A DNA stretch of 64,000 bases from Aradus depressus (GCA_963662175.1 OY759221.1:33912045-33976044), one strand, 5' to 3'. Shown: positions 33,301-43,539, numbered from the stretch's first letter. A program made the numbers and translations. The notes: generated by a model from the sequence alone, not told the origin.

Positions 33301-34965
33301 TGGATACTAAAAAAAATAGACTGGTTCTCAATTTATTTATGTTAGTAATTTTTTTTTTTCTAATTAAAAGTTTTCGCTGATAATTCCCAGTAGTTGGGCA
33401 CCTAGGCAGGAGGCAGGGTCATGTTAGTATCACTGGAGAAAAGAAATGGAAAGACGCAGAGGATGTCAGTCACTGTTGCAGATAGAGAACACTGGCTCTG
33501 GACAGGATACGTGGAAATATTTGTTGGAGACCGTGCGATCAAGGTATTGCAAAATATATATACGTAATAATAATAACAGGGAAGGCACAGTTATATAATT
33601 GTTCAACAAAAATATTACGCAAGACGAAGTGTTAACCCTAGTATCCAGATACTGTGACTTTACGTACAAATTCGTAACAGGTAGAAGTTCACAATACCAA
33701 GGATTGGAACTCAGAAATAATTAATCAAATATCGTTAAAATATGAAACGTATTAGAATGCAATTCTGAAAATTGTGGTAAAAATCCTTACATCTTCCTAT
33801 AAAAGACATGGAAACAATTTTTTATTTATAACATAAGAGATAAATGTTTATCAGTTTGGGCAAGTTAATAACATTTAAATAAAGAATAAACTTGTGATAA
33901 GGACTAAAACATGTGTCAAAGAATGAATATAATCTTCCATTTCCTTTTATTACACCCTGAATGAAAATGAAAAAAATCCAAACGTAAAAAGAATTTATAA
34001 ACAAATGTAGAATAGAAAATACATCTTATGTTAAATATAAAATAAAAATACTTATATTAAATTCAAAATCATATATGTATAATATAAATCAAATTTAATA
34101 ATATAAATATTTTTAAAAATTAGGAAATTAATGTTAGTCATTTGTCATAATTTGGTAAAGTTACGTCTATAATTAGATCGAAAATAAATTTATTATAGAT
34201 TCATATAGTCAACAATATAAATAAATGTTCAATTAACAAAACCCCAATTTATTGCATTCGAGAAACAGGTAAGTAACTAGATTTATCAAAATAAATTGTA
34301 CGTACTCAGCTTTAACATGGTACAGTTGTTCCAAAGTCTGTTGAGCCGACACTACTTTCTTCATAAAATTAAAACTAGTATCTACATTCTTCCTACATCC
34401 TTTGCAGATTTGTTTTGGTAGAATATCACGCTTTGTTACCTAAAAATATTAATTGGAGTGTTAATCAAACTGTCAAGTATGAATTATTACATAAAATCAA
34501 GTGCTACTTACGCAAATTGGTAAGGTAGAATTAACTCTTTCGATTAGAGTTATTTTGTCAGAATCTTCATCCGGCTCTTCTTCAAACAAAAATACAGGAA
34601 AGGTGTTTATAGTTTCACTGCAAAGTCGACACAATCTTTTGGGCCTGATTGGTTCCTCGGGAGTTTCAACTAAAACCAGTAGACATAATCAACAAATGAA
34701 TTAAAGAAAATAGTGGAGTTTGAACACGAATAAGAGGATAGCGTCTACCTTCATTTTTTGGAAGGAAATAGTTGATAACATTTGTGGACATGTCAAAAGG
34801 TTTATCATTCGATTTTAGTTGACTCAAATCAACTTTAACTCCTCCAATACTGTACAATCTGTCCGTAAGATCTTGAAAAGTGTCCGTTGGTTCGACATTT
34901 ATTGTCAACGGGGCGTCGTCTGCCCCAACTCTTAATTTTAGCTGCATCTTTCCAGATTTTACCAA
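30388..34965 (-). CDS. ZAD and AT-hook zinc-finger protein, five internal exons
   Basis: Exons (minus): 34965-34749, 34669-34512, 34439-34306, 31941-31724, 30581-30388. Every junction has AG/GT and the phases (1, 0, 2, 1, 0) match. The encoded order, numbering from a possible M-S-E start, is as follows. Residues about 10-75: MQLKLRVGADDAPLTINV..., a segment that could be a beta-grasp or ubiquitin-like fold (inference). Residues 89-143: a ZAD with CRLC (89, 92) and CKGC (140, 143), the four zinc-binding cysteines of this arthropod dimerisation domain. Residues 186-199: a CPLC...H...H cluster. Residues 298-304: an AT-hook, RRGRPRG, for minor-groove DNA binding. The two C2H2 fingers are in the separate exon 21590-21396. 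Family members are nuclear DNA-binding regulators. Introns contain SINE-2, LINE remnants and a MITE. An internal ATG at 34947 could be an alternative start. Confidence 0.8.
30701..30735 (-). ncRNA. Hammerhead-like motif, intact core strands
   Basis: Minus strand: ATA, CTGATGA, T, GGGAG-TTC-TTTCC (stem with wobbles), GAAA, CTT, C, TAT. Both conserved strands are perfect, ATA can pair with TAT, and H17 would be C. The expected ACGT palindrome is changed to ACTT. It lies in an intron of the zinc-finger gene. See the related copy at 8576. Confidence 0.45.
30889..31254 (-). repeat. SINE-2 full-length young copy with target-site duplication
   Basis: Tail GGTTAGGTTAGGTT (reverse of CCTAA repeats) at 30900, head ending CACTGAGCTACCGGCGCCCT. 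Flanked by perfect 11-bp direct repeats ACATAATAATA (30889-30899 and 31244-31254). Very close to the consensus of the other young copies. Confidence 0.95.
31448..31699 (-). pseudogene. Jockey-like LINE fragment after the RT core
   Basis: An 83-codon frame starting RNKPSNMKRIQSFQSKVLRT and continuing IVNDPYYISDFT. The SNxxxIQxFQxxxLRxIxxxPxYxSNxT block follows the WGSA block in Jockey-type ORF2 proteins. It then decays. It lies just outside the exon ending at 31724 and inside an intron of the zinc-finger gene. It may be from the same family as 628-810. 31255-31447 is GC-richer but unidentified. Confidence 0.75.
32260..32890 (-). pseudogene. LINE RNase H domain and C-terminal cysteine motif remnant
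   Basis: Minus strand with frameshifts and stops: YTYSDSLAVLHAFTFQITSR, LVKECADVLSRRM (RNase H strand with the YSDS aspartate that corresponds to the catalytic TDSxSAL motif). A degraded segment follows (GHS/ADKLAR region). Then a C-terminal CRCELMEETTLHILGECEEC (about 32368-32445), matching the C-x2-C-x-EEETxxHIL-x2-C motif at the end of Jockey/I-type ORF2. The reading frame is broken, so inactive. It lies in the intron between exons 34306 and 31941 of the zinc-finger gene. Confidence 0.75.
32891..34305. other. Intronic AT-rich sequence
   Basis: Part of the intron of the zinc-finger gene upstream of the LINE remnant. No repeat family or coding signal recognised. 33170-33240 is slightly GC-richer. 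Confidence 0.4.
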
Positions 34966-35677
34966 CTAAAAACAACGTATTAGTTGGCAAAAGACCTAAA
35001 ATAAATAGTAAATGTTTATATTTAATAAATGTACAGAAAGATATGGAAAACTGAAGAGAAATACTATTAACAAGCATCTTGAAATAAAAAAACATTCCAG
35101 GTAAGGTTATGTATTAATTATGGAAAATCATAACTGAAAACTACAAAAAAAATTGACCTTTGAAGCTCGACACTTTGAAAAGCATTTTAGGTAGAAATAT
35201 TTTAATCCAAAATGTGAAGGAAAGAAAATCTCATGTGATTAATATAAACAATATGGCCGTCACAGATATCGTTTCTAATTCAATATTTTTGAAACATTTA
35301 GTTTTAAACAAGTTAAATTTTAGAGATACAAGTACTAAAATCAATAAATCTATATATTACTACAATACTAATATAAAAAATATTGGAGTGAAATCCAGAA
35401 CTTATACTTAATGTGTTCGTTTATCAGGCCTTAGATGTAATATACCTACTTCAAACTATATTCACAATTCAATATTAACTATTGATAAGTTCACAGCAAA
35501 AATAAAATTGTTGATAATATTTAATTTTAGTTATTAAACTTTTCACTATTTAATCATGCAATACAGTACTGAAAATGCACATACAAACTCATGTCTCTCC
35601 AGAAGCTTTCCCGACTTGTCAACCTTCATTCAATAATCAGCTGTTAGAATAATTGTGCGCGTCATTTCAAATTTTAC

Positions 35678-35686
35678 TTCCGACAT
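35678..35686 (-). CDS. Possible first coding exon (M-S-E) of the ZAD gene
   Basis: The exon at 34965 begins directly after a TTGTTTTTAG acceptor, so an upstream exon is expected. At 35686 the minus strand reads GAAAGCCATGTCGGAA followed by GTAAAA. ATG-TCG-GAA then splices in phase 0 to TTG-GTA-AAA. G at -3 is a reasonable start context. The donor is only moderate and other upstream exons, or a non-coding exon with start at 34947, are equally possible. Confidence 0.3.
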
Positions 35687-35807
35687 GGCTTTCACACTTG
35701 CTACTTTTAGCTGTCAAAATCTTTATTGGTCTGAAGTTATGGCAATAATGTCTTTGTTATCTTTAATTGTTTGGGGAAACATTCTAAAGATTTGTTTTTA
35801 TCTCAAG
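35685..35807 (+). CDS. Possible divergent first exon, 41 codons
   Basis: ATG at 35685 on the plus strand overlaps the candidate minus-strand ATG at 35686 (shared CATG). The frame runs 41 codons (MAFTLATFSCQNLYWSEVMA...) and ends CTCAAG before GTATAG, a plausible donor. It includes a hydrophobic segment IMSLLSLIVWGNILKICFYL that could span a membrane. Two head-to-head genes sharing a promoter would be unusual with overlapping ATGs, so at most one start may be real. Confidence 0.18.
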
Positions 35808-36271
35808 GTATAGGTTATCCTTTTTATATTAAGTATTTCTTATTGTTCTTTATCGTTTTGTTATTACACTTGTTTATTACATTATTGTTTTAAAAATATT
35901 TTTCTTGGGGTTGTATTTATATTATAATTACTCATCAGTTTATGATTAATTAATTAAACGAAATACTAATTATTGCATTGTCGACGGTTGACTGGCTAAA
36001 CTTTTGAAAAATGTTGGGGAAAATATTATATAGATTTGAATCTAATGGACCAGTAAGGGAACCTCAGTAAATATGAACAATACCTAAATTCGGAAATGCA
36101 CCTGATGCATTTTTGAGGGCCATTAGAGATTCGGATACCTTTTTTCTATAGAGCTACGATTGTTCGCGCGAAACATTTTTCGCTACCTGCGAATTGGGGG
36201 TAGCCAATTATACCATTATATTTTCACCGTTGTACAAAGTACCTAGAGTAGGAGGCTCAGGCGTGGATACA

Positions 36272-36295
36272 GGGGGGGGGGGGGGGGGGGGGGGG
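36272..36295. repeat. 24-bp G homopolymer
   Basis: Uninterrupted G run followed by AGGGGGTCCATTTGG. The surrounding 35808-36531 has no supported gene. Confidence 0.85.
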
Positions 36296-36531
36296 AGGGG
36301 GTCCATTTGGCCCCCCTGAGCCTCGACCAAACTTCATACTGTATTACATGCGGAAAGACCCGTATAGGAAAATTACGCCAGAAATCACTGTAAATATTAC
36401 TATACTGCACAGAAGTGATGGGGGAGAGTCAAATATAGACTTATTACGAGGAAAAAATATAAACCGTAAATTTTACGATCTGCACAGTAAAAATTACTTG
36501 ATCCACGAATACAATTTCTTATTTAGGTATT

Positions 36532-36882
36532 CTACAAAAAGTAATTGAGGGCGCCGGTAGCACAGTGGTATGTATGCTTGCCTTCTGAGCTCAAGATTGT
36601 GGGTTCAAAACCCGACCGAGGCCTTTAGTTTATTTTATCTGGGAAGTAAAATAAACTTAAGCACGCCGTCCTTCGGATGGGACGTTAAGCGATGGTACCG
36701 AGCCTGTACGATGTCAGGTACTCGTTAAAAACTTCTGCCCTAGGTGAATAAAAATTTAGGACTCCCACAGTAGAGTCGGACTCATGTCCATCAGAGTGAC
36801 AAAAGAGCGCACTGGTAGTAGGCGATATTACCTCGAAGTTAAAGCCTGGGCATGAGTCATAATAATTAACTACAAAAAGTAA
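36532..36882 (+). repeat. SINE-2 full-length copy with 13-bp target-site duplication
   Basis: CTACAAAAAGTAA at 36532-36544 and 36870-36882 flank a plus-strand SINE-2 (GGGCGCCGGTAGCACAGTGG to GCATGAGTCATAATAATTAA). The tail is the AACTA type. Confidence 0.95.
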
Positions 36883-37239
36883 AAATTTGTATTACAAAAA
36901 ATATATTCCTCAGCATAACAACAATAGTAGCAACAATAATAATAAAGTATTGTAATTATAATATTGAGGATATTCCATACTTATTAAAAAAGTAACTTTG
37001 GAGTTTGAATATGTCAAAGAAAAACATCTAATGCATATTATATAATTTTTGCAAAAAATCTTACCTTGTAGTTTGTGAGTAACAAAAATAGTATGTAGTA
37101 ACCTAAAGTAAGAATAAAATTGAGGTAAAACACTGTGTCTTTTAGCCCACATAAATTGTAAATTCTTCGAAATGGGATCATATATGTTGCTATGGACGGC
37201 TGTGGACCGGCTCGATGGCTACGGTCCACAGTCGTCATT

Positions 37240-37362
37240 GGATTTCAGCGCTTTACGCCGAGTGAGCTCTGGATCTGTCGGGGGGTTCTGTTCTGCCTAC
37301 TTCTCGGAGCCGGGGGCAGCCGCCGCAACGCCGGTCAGCGGTCCCCCCCCCCCCCCCCCCCT
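37240..37362. repeat. GC-rich dispersed block (copy 1)
   Basis: CAGCGCTTTACGCCGAGTGA, GGATCTGTCGGGGGGTTCTG and GGCAGCCGCCGCAACGCC recur nearly identically at 61938-62035. It ends in a run of C (about 37342-37360). Preceded by an inverted repeat GGCTGTGGACCGG...CGGTCCACAG (about 37198-37230). It may be the 5' region of a LINE or another element; the minus strand has an open frame in both copies. Nothing else was recognised in 37363-38114. Confidence 0.5.
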
Positions 37363-38114
37363 CCTCTGAGGGAAAACCATGTTGACAAATGTTGTTATAA
37401 GAGAAATATAAATTTACAGTGTTGCCATGTCCCATTTCCTCTATTTATATCATGTATCTAATTAAAGTTTAAGTATGAAATATTTGATTATGAAATTTAA
37501 ATAAATAAAATTTGGTGTATTGTCTGTCTATATTGATCCATGGGCTCACATTAAAAATATTCTATTATAGGATACGTGTTCAATGGAGATCCATATTCTA
37601 TCAGTCATTATTGATTCTAAATAACAAAGATACTGAATCGATATGTAGGCAATTTCAATTTAGGCATATACTATTGATGGGGTGGGGAGGAGAAGGAAGA
37701 GACCGCTCTCTCTCCTGATCACCTTTCACTGGCTGATTGTATTTCCGTTATATTTTCTGGTAATTGTTAATTCATTTTTATTGAAAATTTGGTCTGATTT
37801 CACTCAATGGATATCTTTTCCCAAATGATGGATACCATAGCCGGTTATATAATGTAGTAATATAATACATTAGAAAGTAATTAAATAAATGCGTCGTATT
37901 TTTTCCGATTACTGAAAGAAATGTAGACAGTTCCCTGCGATATAGATTCAGATTCTCTGATTGAATTGCCAGGAATTTAATTAATAGAAAAATATAAAAA
38001 GAAAAAATTTGTGTATTTTGTAATCTTGAAAACCACTTAACCGATTTGGAACTTCTTTCATCTAAGATAAAAATATAATCTGGCTGATCCTAACCAAGAT
38101 AACGAAAGAAGAAA

Positions 38115-39430
38115 TCTATATTAATAAAGCTGAAACGGGGTTTGTTTGTTTGTATGTTTGTTCCAGCATCACGCCCGAACCGCTGGACGGATCTTCATGA
38201 AACTTCACATGTACCATTCTTTTGAGCCCGATTGAATAATAGGCTATGTGGCGTCCCAAAATTTAGAACGGGAGGGGGGGTTGTAAGGGGGGCCTAAGTA
38301 TATAAATAGTGCTAACTCATTAACTAATGGTCGAATTGTCATGAAATTTCACATGTAGTATTTTTAAAAGCCAAATAGGAGAAAAAAGTGTGTGGCGTCC
38401 CAAAGTTTTGAACGGGAGGGGGTGTAGGGGGGCCTAAGTATAAATATAGAGCTAACTCATTAACTATTGGGCGAAATGTCATGAAATTTCACATGTAGTA
38501 TTTTTTAAAGGCAAATAGGAAAAAAATGTGTGTGGCGTCCCAAAGTTTTGAACGGGAGGGGGGGTTGAGGGGGCCTAAGTATAAATATAGAGCTAACTCA
38601 TTAACTATTGGGCGAATTGTCATGAAATTTCACATGTAGTATTTTTCAAAGCCAAATAGGAAAAAAATGTGTGTGGCGTCCCAAAGTTTTGAACGGGAGG
38701 GGGGGTTGAGGGGGGCCTAAGTATAAATATAGAGCTAACTCATTAAATATTGGGCGAATTGTCATGAAATTTCACATGTAGTATTTTTTAAAGGCAAATA
38801 GGAAAAAAATGTGTGTGGCGTCCCAAAGTTTTGAACGGGAGGGGGGGTTGAGGGGGGCCTAAGTATAAATATAGAGCTAACTCATTAACTATTGGGCGAA
38901 TTGTCATGAAATTTCACATGTAGTATTTTTAAAAGCCAAATAGGAAAAAAAGGCATTTACTAGCTGTGGTGCCCAGCGTTCCTAATATCGTACTAGCTGT
39001 GGGGTCCGCCGTCGCAAGGCACATACTAACTGAGATACCCAGCGTTCCTAACACTAGCTGTGTACAAGACACTTACTAGCTGTGGTGCCCAGCGTTCCTA
39101 ACTACGTACTAGATGTGGGGTCCGCCGTCGCAAGGCACATACTAGCTGTAATGCCCAGCGTTCCTAACTTCTTACTAGCTGTGGTGCCCAGCGATGCCAA
39201 GTATTCACTAGCTGGGGTTTCCGCCGTTGAAAGGCGCATACTAGCTGTGGTGCCCAGGGGTCTTAAAAACTTACTAGCGTTACTATAGTTGAAGGACTAT
39301 AAGCCTTATTCCGTATGAATAATCGAAAATTATAACATCATGAATGTGGTGTCGAAGGATTGAATAGACTTATAGGAGATATTGAGAGAAAATTCAAAGT
39401 TCCCCGGGCAACGCCGGGTATTACTGCTAG
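38115..39430 (+). mobile_element. Non-autonomous Helitron A with two internal tandem arrays
   Basis: Starts TCTATATTAATAAAGCTGAA after an A, ends with the hairpin CCCGGGCAACGCCGGG plus TATTACTGCTAG before a T: the 5' TC, 3' hairpin, CTRR and A^T insertion site that define Helitrons. Inside are about five copies of a 140-142-bp unit (ATGAAATTTCACATGTAGTA at 38341, 38481, 38622, 38764, 38906). Then, from 38953, a short-unit array alternates TACTAGCTGTGGTGCCCAGC and GGGGTCCGCCGTCGCAAGGC. No Rep/helicase coding. Confidence 0.85.
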
Positions 39431-39564
39431 TGTGGAATATAAGTGGGCTTTGAGGTACCATTTTGACATATTTTCTGAAAAACAAATTAATACAGCTATG
39501 TTGGTAGATAGGCAGCATCCAGAAACGAAGATGGTCAACCAAAGAAAGATTCAGATGTATCGGG

Positions 39565-40140
39565 AAAGTCCCATCCGAAGGACGACGTGCTCAAATTTAT
39601 TTTTAACCTAAGTTAAATTTCATCTACCCAGGTTTAGATACGTAACATACGACTCATTATCGAGTACCTGACATACGAAAAAGCCCTCGATTATAGCTTA
39701 AAGTCCAATCCGAAGGACAACGTGCTCAAATTTATTTTTATCTTCCCGATTAAAACATCTGACCTAATTGACTTGGCTAGATTTCGAAATGGCGATCCTG
39801 AGCTCGGTAAACTCCATTCTTCAAATTTCCTGCATCTTAACGGTTTATAGATTTAATATTTGTTAACTGATAGACAGATTTAGATATATCGGGAAAGTCC
39901 TATCCGAAGGACGACGTGCTCAAGGTTTTTTGAACCTAAGTGAAATTTTAGCTACCTAGGTTTAGTTACATAACATAGGACTCATTATCGAGCACCTGAC
40001 ATACAAAAAGGCCCTCGATCATAGCCTAAAGTCTAATCCGAAGGACGACGTGCTCAAATTTATTTTTATCTTCCCAAATAAAATATCTGACCTAAGTGCC
40101 TTGGCTAGATTTCCAAGTGGCGATCCTGAGCTCGATAGAC
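39565..40140 (-). repeat. Duplicated diverged SINE-2-like segment
   Basis: CATCCGAAGGACGACGTGCT at 39572 and CTATCCGAAGGACGACGTGC at 39900 begin two copies of a segment about 330 bp apart. Each also holds GAGTACCTGACATACGAAAA-type and GGCGATCCTGAGCTCG-type phrases (SINE-2 centre and head in reverse). GTGGAATATAAGTGGGCTTT lies on both sides (39432, 40201). It looks like one diverged SINE-2 relative duplicated together with its flank. Confidence 0.6.
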
Positions 40141-40293
40141 TCCATATGTATGATAAAATAAGTTACCGTTTGGTTCCTACTAAAATTATCAAGGAAGAAA
40201 TGTGGAATATAAGTGGGCTTTGGAGATGGTAGTAGGAAGTTGGCAGGAGTGTTGGGTGATGTCACGTACCCTTTGTTGAGCAGAACGTTCAAG

Positions 40294-41419
40294 TCTATAT
40301 TAATAAAGCTGAAACGGGGTTTGTGGGTTTGAGTGTTTGTATGTTTGTTCCAGCATCACGCCCATACGGCTGGACGGATTTTTATGAAACTTCACATGTA
40401 GCATTCTTTTGAGCCCGATTGAATAATAGGCTATGTCGCGTCCCAAAATTTTAATCGGGAGGGGGGGTTGTAAGGGGGGCCTAAGTATATAAATAGTGCT
40501 AACTCATTAACTAATGGTCGAATTGTCATGAAATTTCACATGTAGTATTTTTAAAAGCCAAAAAGGAAAAAAAGGTGTGTGGCGTCCCAAAGTTTTGAAC
40601 GGGAGGGGGGTTGTGGAGTAGGCGTAAATTTGAAGATAGTGATAGATCATTTACGGATGATCGGATTGTCATGGAATTTCTTATGTAGTATTCTTGATGG
40701 CCAAATAGAAAAATACACTATGTGACATCTTCAAAAATTGAACAGGGGGGGGGGGGGGGCAAAGCATAAAAAAATGCTGACTGATTAAAGGGTAATCGGA
40801 TTGTCATGAATTTCACATGTAGTAGTAGTAACTATGTATTCGCTGTGGGGTCCGCTGTTGCAAGGCATTTACTAGCTGTGGTGCCCAGCGTTCCTAATAT
40901 CGTACTAGCTGTGGGGTCCGCCGTCGCAAGGCACATACTAACTGAGATGCCCAGCGTTCCTAACACTAGCTGTGGGGTCCGCCGTTACAAGGCACTTACT
41001 ACCTGTGGTGCCCAGCGTTCCTAACTACGTAATAGCTGTAGGGTCCGCCGTCGCAAGGAACATACTAGCCGTGGTGTCTAGCGTTCCTAACTACGTACTA
41101 GATGTGGGGTCCGCCGTCGCAAGGCATATACTAGCTGTAATGCCCAGCGTTCCTAACTTCTTACTAGCTGTGGTGCCCAGCGATGCCAAGTATTCACTAG
41201 CTGGGGTTTCCGCCGTTGAAAGGCGCATACTAGCTGTGGTGCCCAGGGGTCCTAAAAACTTACTAGCGTTACTATAGTTGAAGGACTATAAGCCTTATTC
41301 CGTATGAATAATCGAAAATTATAACATCATGAATGTGGTGTCGAAGGATTGAATAGACTTATAGGAGATATTGAGAGAAAATTCAAAGTTCCCCGGGCAA
41401 CGCCGGGTATTACTGCTAG
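40294..41419 (+). mobile_element. Non-autonomous Helitron B
   Basis: Same termini as Helitron A (TCTATATTAATAAAGCTGAA; CCCGGGCAACGCCGGG, CTGCTAG, then T). It has only one or two of the 141-bp units but a longer short-unit array (about 40830-41262). The base before the TC is G instead of A. A G run lies at 40745-40759. The high identity with Helitron A points to recent activity or a local duplication. Confidence 0.85.
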
Positions 41420-41794
41420 TATAGAATATAAGTGATCCTAGTGGCATCGATTCATTATATTTTATGAAAAAACAAACAAAATAATACAGCAATATTGGTG
41501 TTTCTTTATATTTTATGGAAAAGAGATTAAACAGCAACACCAGTAGATATACTTTAATCAGATACGATGAAAGTTAACCATAAATAAAAATAAAAAATAT
41601 ATTTTCGTTGGTTCTAACCAAAATAGACGAAGAAGTAATATAGAATACAGGTAGTTCTTGTGGGGAACCAAAAATCTTCGGTTGCGGGTACACGTTCATT
41701 GAAGAACCGATAGCCTAATTTCCGGGGTCAGAACCGTGAACTGAATCGGTCTGGAACATCTCTAAACCATTGGTCTCGGTATTTGTCGCATCCT

Positions 41795-42170
41795 TAACTT
41801 CTGTTTCTGGGGGGCGCCGGTAGCTCAGTGGTATGCGTGCTTGACTTCTGAGCTCAAGGTTGTGGGTTCGTAGCCCGACCGAGGCCCTTAGTTTATTTTA
41901 TCTGGGAGATAAAATAAACTTAAGCACGCCGTCCTTCGGATGGGACGTTAAGCGATGGTCCCGAGCCTGTACGATGTCAGGTACTCGTTAAAGACCCCTG
42001 CCCTAGGTGAATAAAAATTTAGGGTAGGCAAAATTTAGGACTCCCACAGTAGAGTCGGGCTCATGTCCACCAGAGTGACGATAGAGCGCTCTGGTAGTAG
42101 GCGATATGACCTCGTAGTTAAAGCCCGGGCATGAGTCATAAAACCTAACCTAACCTAACTTCTGTTTCTG
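41795..42170 (+). repeat. SINE-2 full-length young copy with 15-bp target-site duplication
   Basis: TAACTTCTGTTTCTG at 41795-41809 and 42156-42170 flank a 346-bp SINE-2. The body ends CATAAAACCTAACCTAACC, i.e. two and a half telomere-like CCTAA units. The insertion is at the edge of the 121-bp array. A fully intact reference copy for the family. Confidence 0.95.
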
Positions 42171-42790
42171 CTATTTTCAGGATCCTTCGATCTCCCTTCT
42201 TTTCAGGTCTGTCTATCTCCGAGTTTGAGGCTACACCCTGACTCACACCTAAGTTTCCACTCTCCGTCTAAGACTCTGGTCTCTTTATTTAGTGGATTAA
42301 TACTTTTTATTTTTACTTTTTTTGAGGTTTATTCGATCAGTGAATTTGCGGCTACACCCTGACTCAAACATAAGTTTCCACTCTCCTTCTAAGACTCTGG
42401 TCTCTTTATTTAGTGGATTAATACTTTTTGTTTTTACTTTTTTTGAGGTTTATTCGATCACTGAATTTGAGGCTACACCCTGACTCAAACGTAAGTTTCC
42501 ACTCTCCCTCTAAGACTCTAATCTCTTTATTTAGTGGACTAATACATTTTGTTTTCTACTTTTTTGAGGTTTATTCGATCACTGAATTTGAGGCTACAGC
42601 CTGATTCAAACATAAGTTTTCGCTCTCCCTCTAAAAATTTCCATTTTTTTGTTTGGTAAACTCCTACCTTCTGTTTTTGCCTTTTCGAGGATTTTTCGAT
42701 CTCTTATTTTGAGTCTACACCTCGACTCACACCTAAGTCTCCACTCTCTCTCTCTCTAAATCCTTAAACTATTTTTTGTTGGAACTCTAA
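42171..42790. repeat. 121-bp tandem repeat, about 5 units
   Basis: CTACACCCTGACTCA-type phrases occur at exact 121-base spacing (42231, 42352, 42473, 42594, 42715), with TTTGAGGTTTATTCGATCA and TTTCCACTCTCC in each unit. Divergence grows toward the 3' side. It lies immediately upstream of the 5S/U1 array. Confidence 0.9.
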
Positions 42791-42923
42791 CAACTGTTTC
42801 CGCTCTTTCAGATTATACATTTAAGTGCAACAGTTGGTACATGATAACAACTTGTTTCATATTTGGGCCATTCATATTTATATACTCAACCTTGCAACTA
42901 TCATATTGCTGGTATCAGTTCTC

Positions 42924-43041
42924 ACCAACGGCCATACCACGTTGAACACACCGGTTCTCGTCCGATCACCGAAGTTAAGCAACATCGGGCGTGGTTAGTA
43001 CTTGGATGGGTGACCGCCTGGGAAAACCGCGTGCTGTTGGC
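42924..43041 (+). rRNA. 5S rRNA gene, copy 1
   Basis: 118 bases matching arthropod 5S rRNA throughout: CCAACGGCCATACCACGTTG at the 5' end, the internal control region with CGAAGTTAAGCAACATCGGG and TACTTGGATGGGTGACCGCC, and GTGCTGTTGGC at the 3' end pairing with the start. A T-rich stretch (CTTTTAATTTTTTT) follows as polymerase-III terminator. The first base is A where copy 2 has G. Otherwise the two copies are identical, so both are probably functional. Component of the large ribosomal subunit. Confidence 0.95.
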
Positions 43042-43089
43042 TTTTAATTTTTTTTTTTTTTTTCTAGTTTAAATTTATATATCATTTTT

Positions 43090-43270
43090 ATAGGAATTGT
43101 TGTGGATGGAGTCCGCTATGGACGCTAACTAACATGTGAAAATGGAATGCTAATAACACTCTTGTATCAAAGAAGAGCTTCATTGCATTTGTTGTAGATT
43201 GCGCATTTACCTTTGTGAAGGTTAGAAAATTGTATTGAACTGCAACCAATATATTCATGATATATTATAT
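43090..43270 (+). repeat. Shared spacer of the 5S-U1 unit
   Basis: AGGAATTGTTGTGGATGGAG and ACATGTGAAAATGGAATGCT through AACTGCAACCAATATATTCA recur at 45892-45925 and 46880-47020 in the second unit. This shows that spacer and genes were duplicated together. In unit 2 the spacer is split by the foldback element and SINE-2. Confidence 0.8.
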
Positions 43271-43539
43271 ACCTACTGTTCAAAAAGAATAATATAATCA
43301 CAATAAAGAATCGTGTTTCATATCCAAAAACATAATTTGATACAAAGCTTTCATTTTTATTTTTTGGGCAGACTTCCTCCACACCTTAAAGGTCAGTCCA
43401 ATGTACGTTTTTGTTTTATTCATTCATTTATAATTTTTTATTTCTTTAGACTTTTTATACATTCATTTATAATTGATTAATTATTATTTTTCATATATTC
43501 TTATAGTTACATTGTTTTCTTTCTTCTCTATATCTCGCC

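Noticed and set aside
35160..35411. 83-codon plus-strand frame
   Set aside because: Asn/Ile/Lys-rich composition expected from AT-rich DNA; no motif, no splice support; lies in the presumed first intron of the zinc-finger gene.
37192..37461. Proline-rich frame PPPPPPP
   Set aside because: Produced by a C homopolymer next to the GC-rich repeat block.
40806..41277. Periodic protein with AVGSAVARH and AVVPSVPN repeats
   Set aside because: Arises from the short-unit minisatellite inside Helitrons A and B, whose unit length keeps the frame open; no start context or homology.
42863..43072. Protein-like frame over the 5S gene (and its twin at 45684-45881)
   Set aside because: The frame is a reading of the 5S rRNA sequence itself; both copies are rRNA genes.
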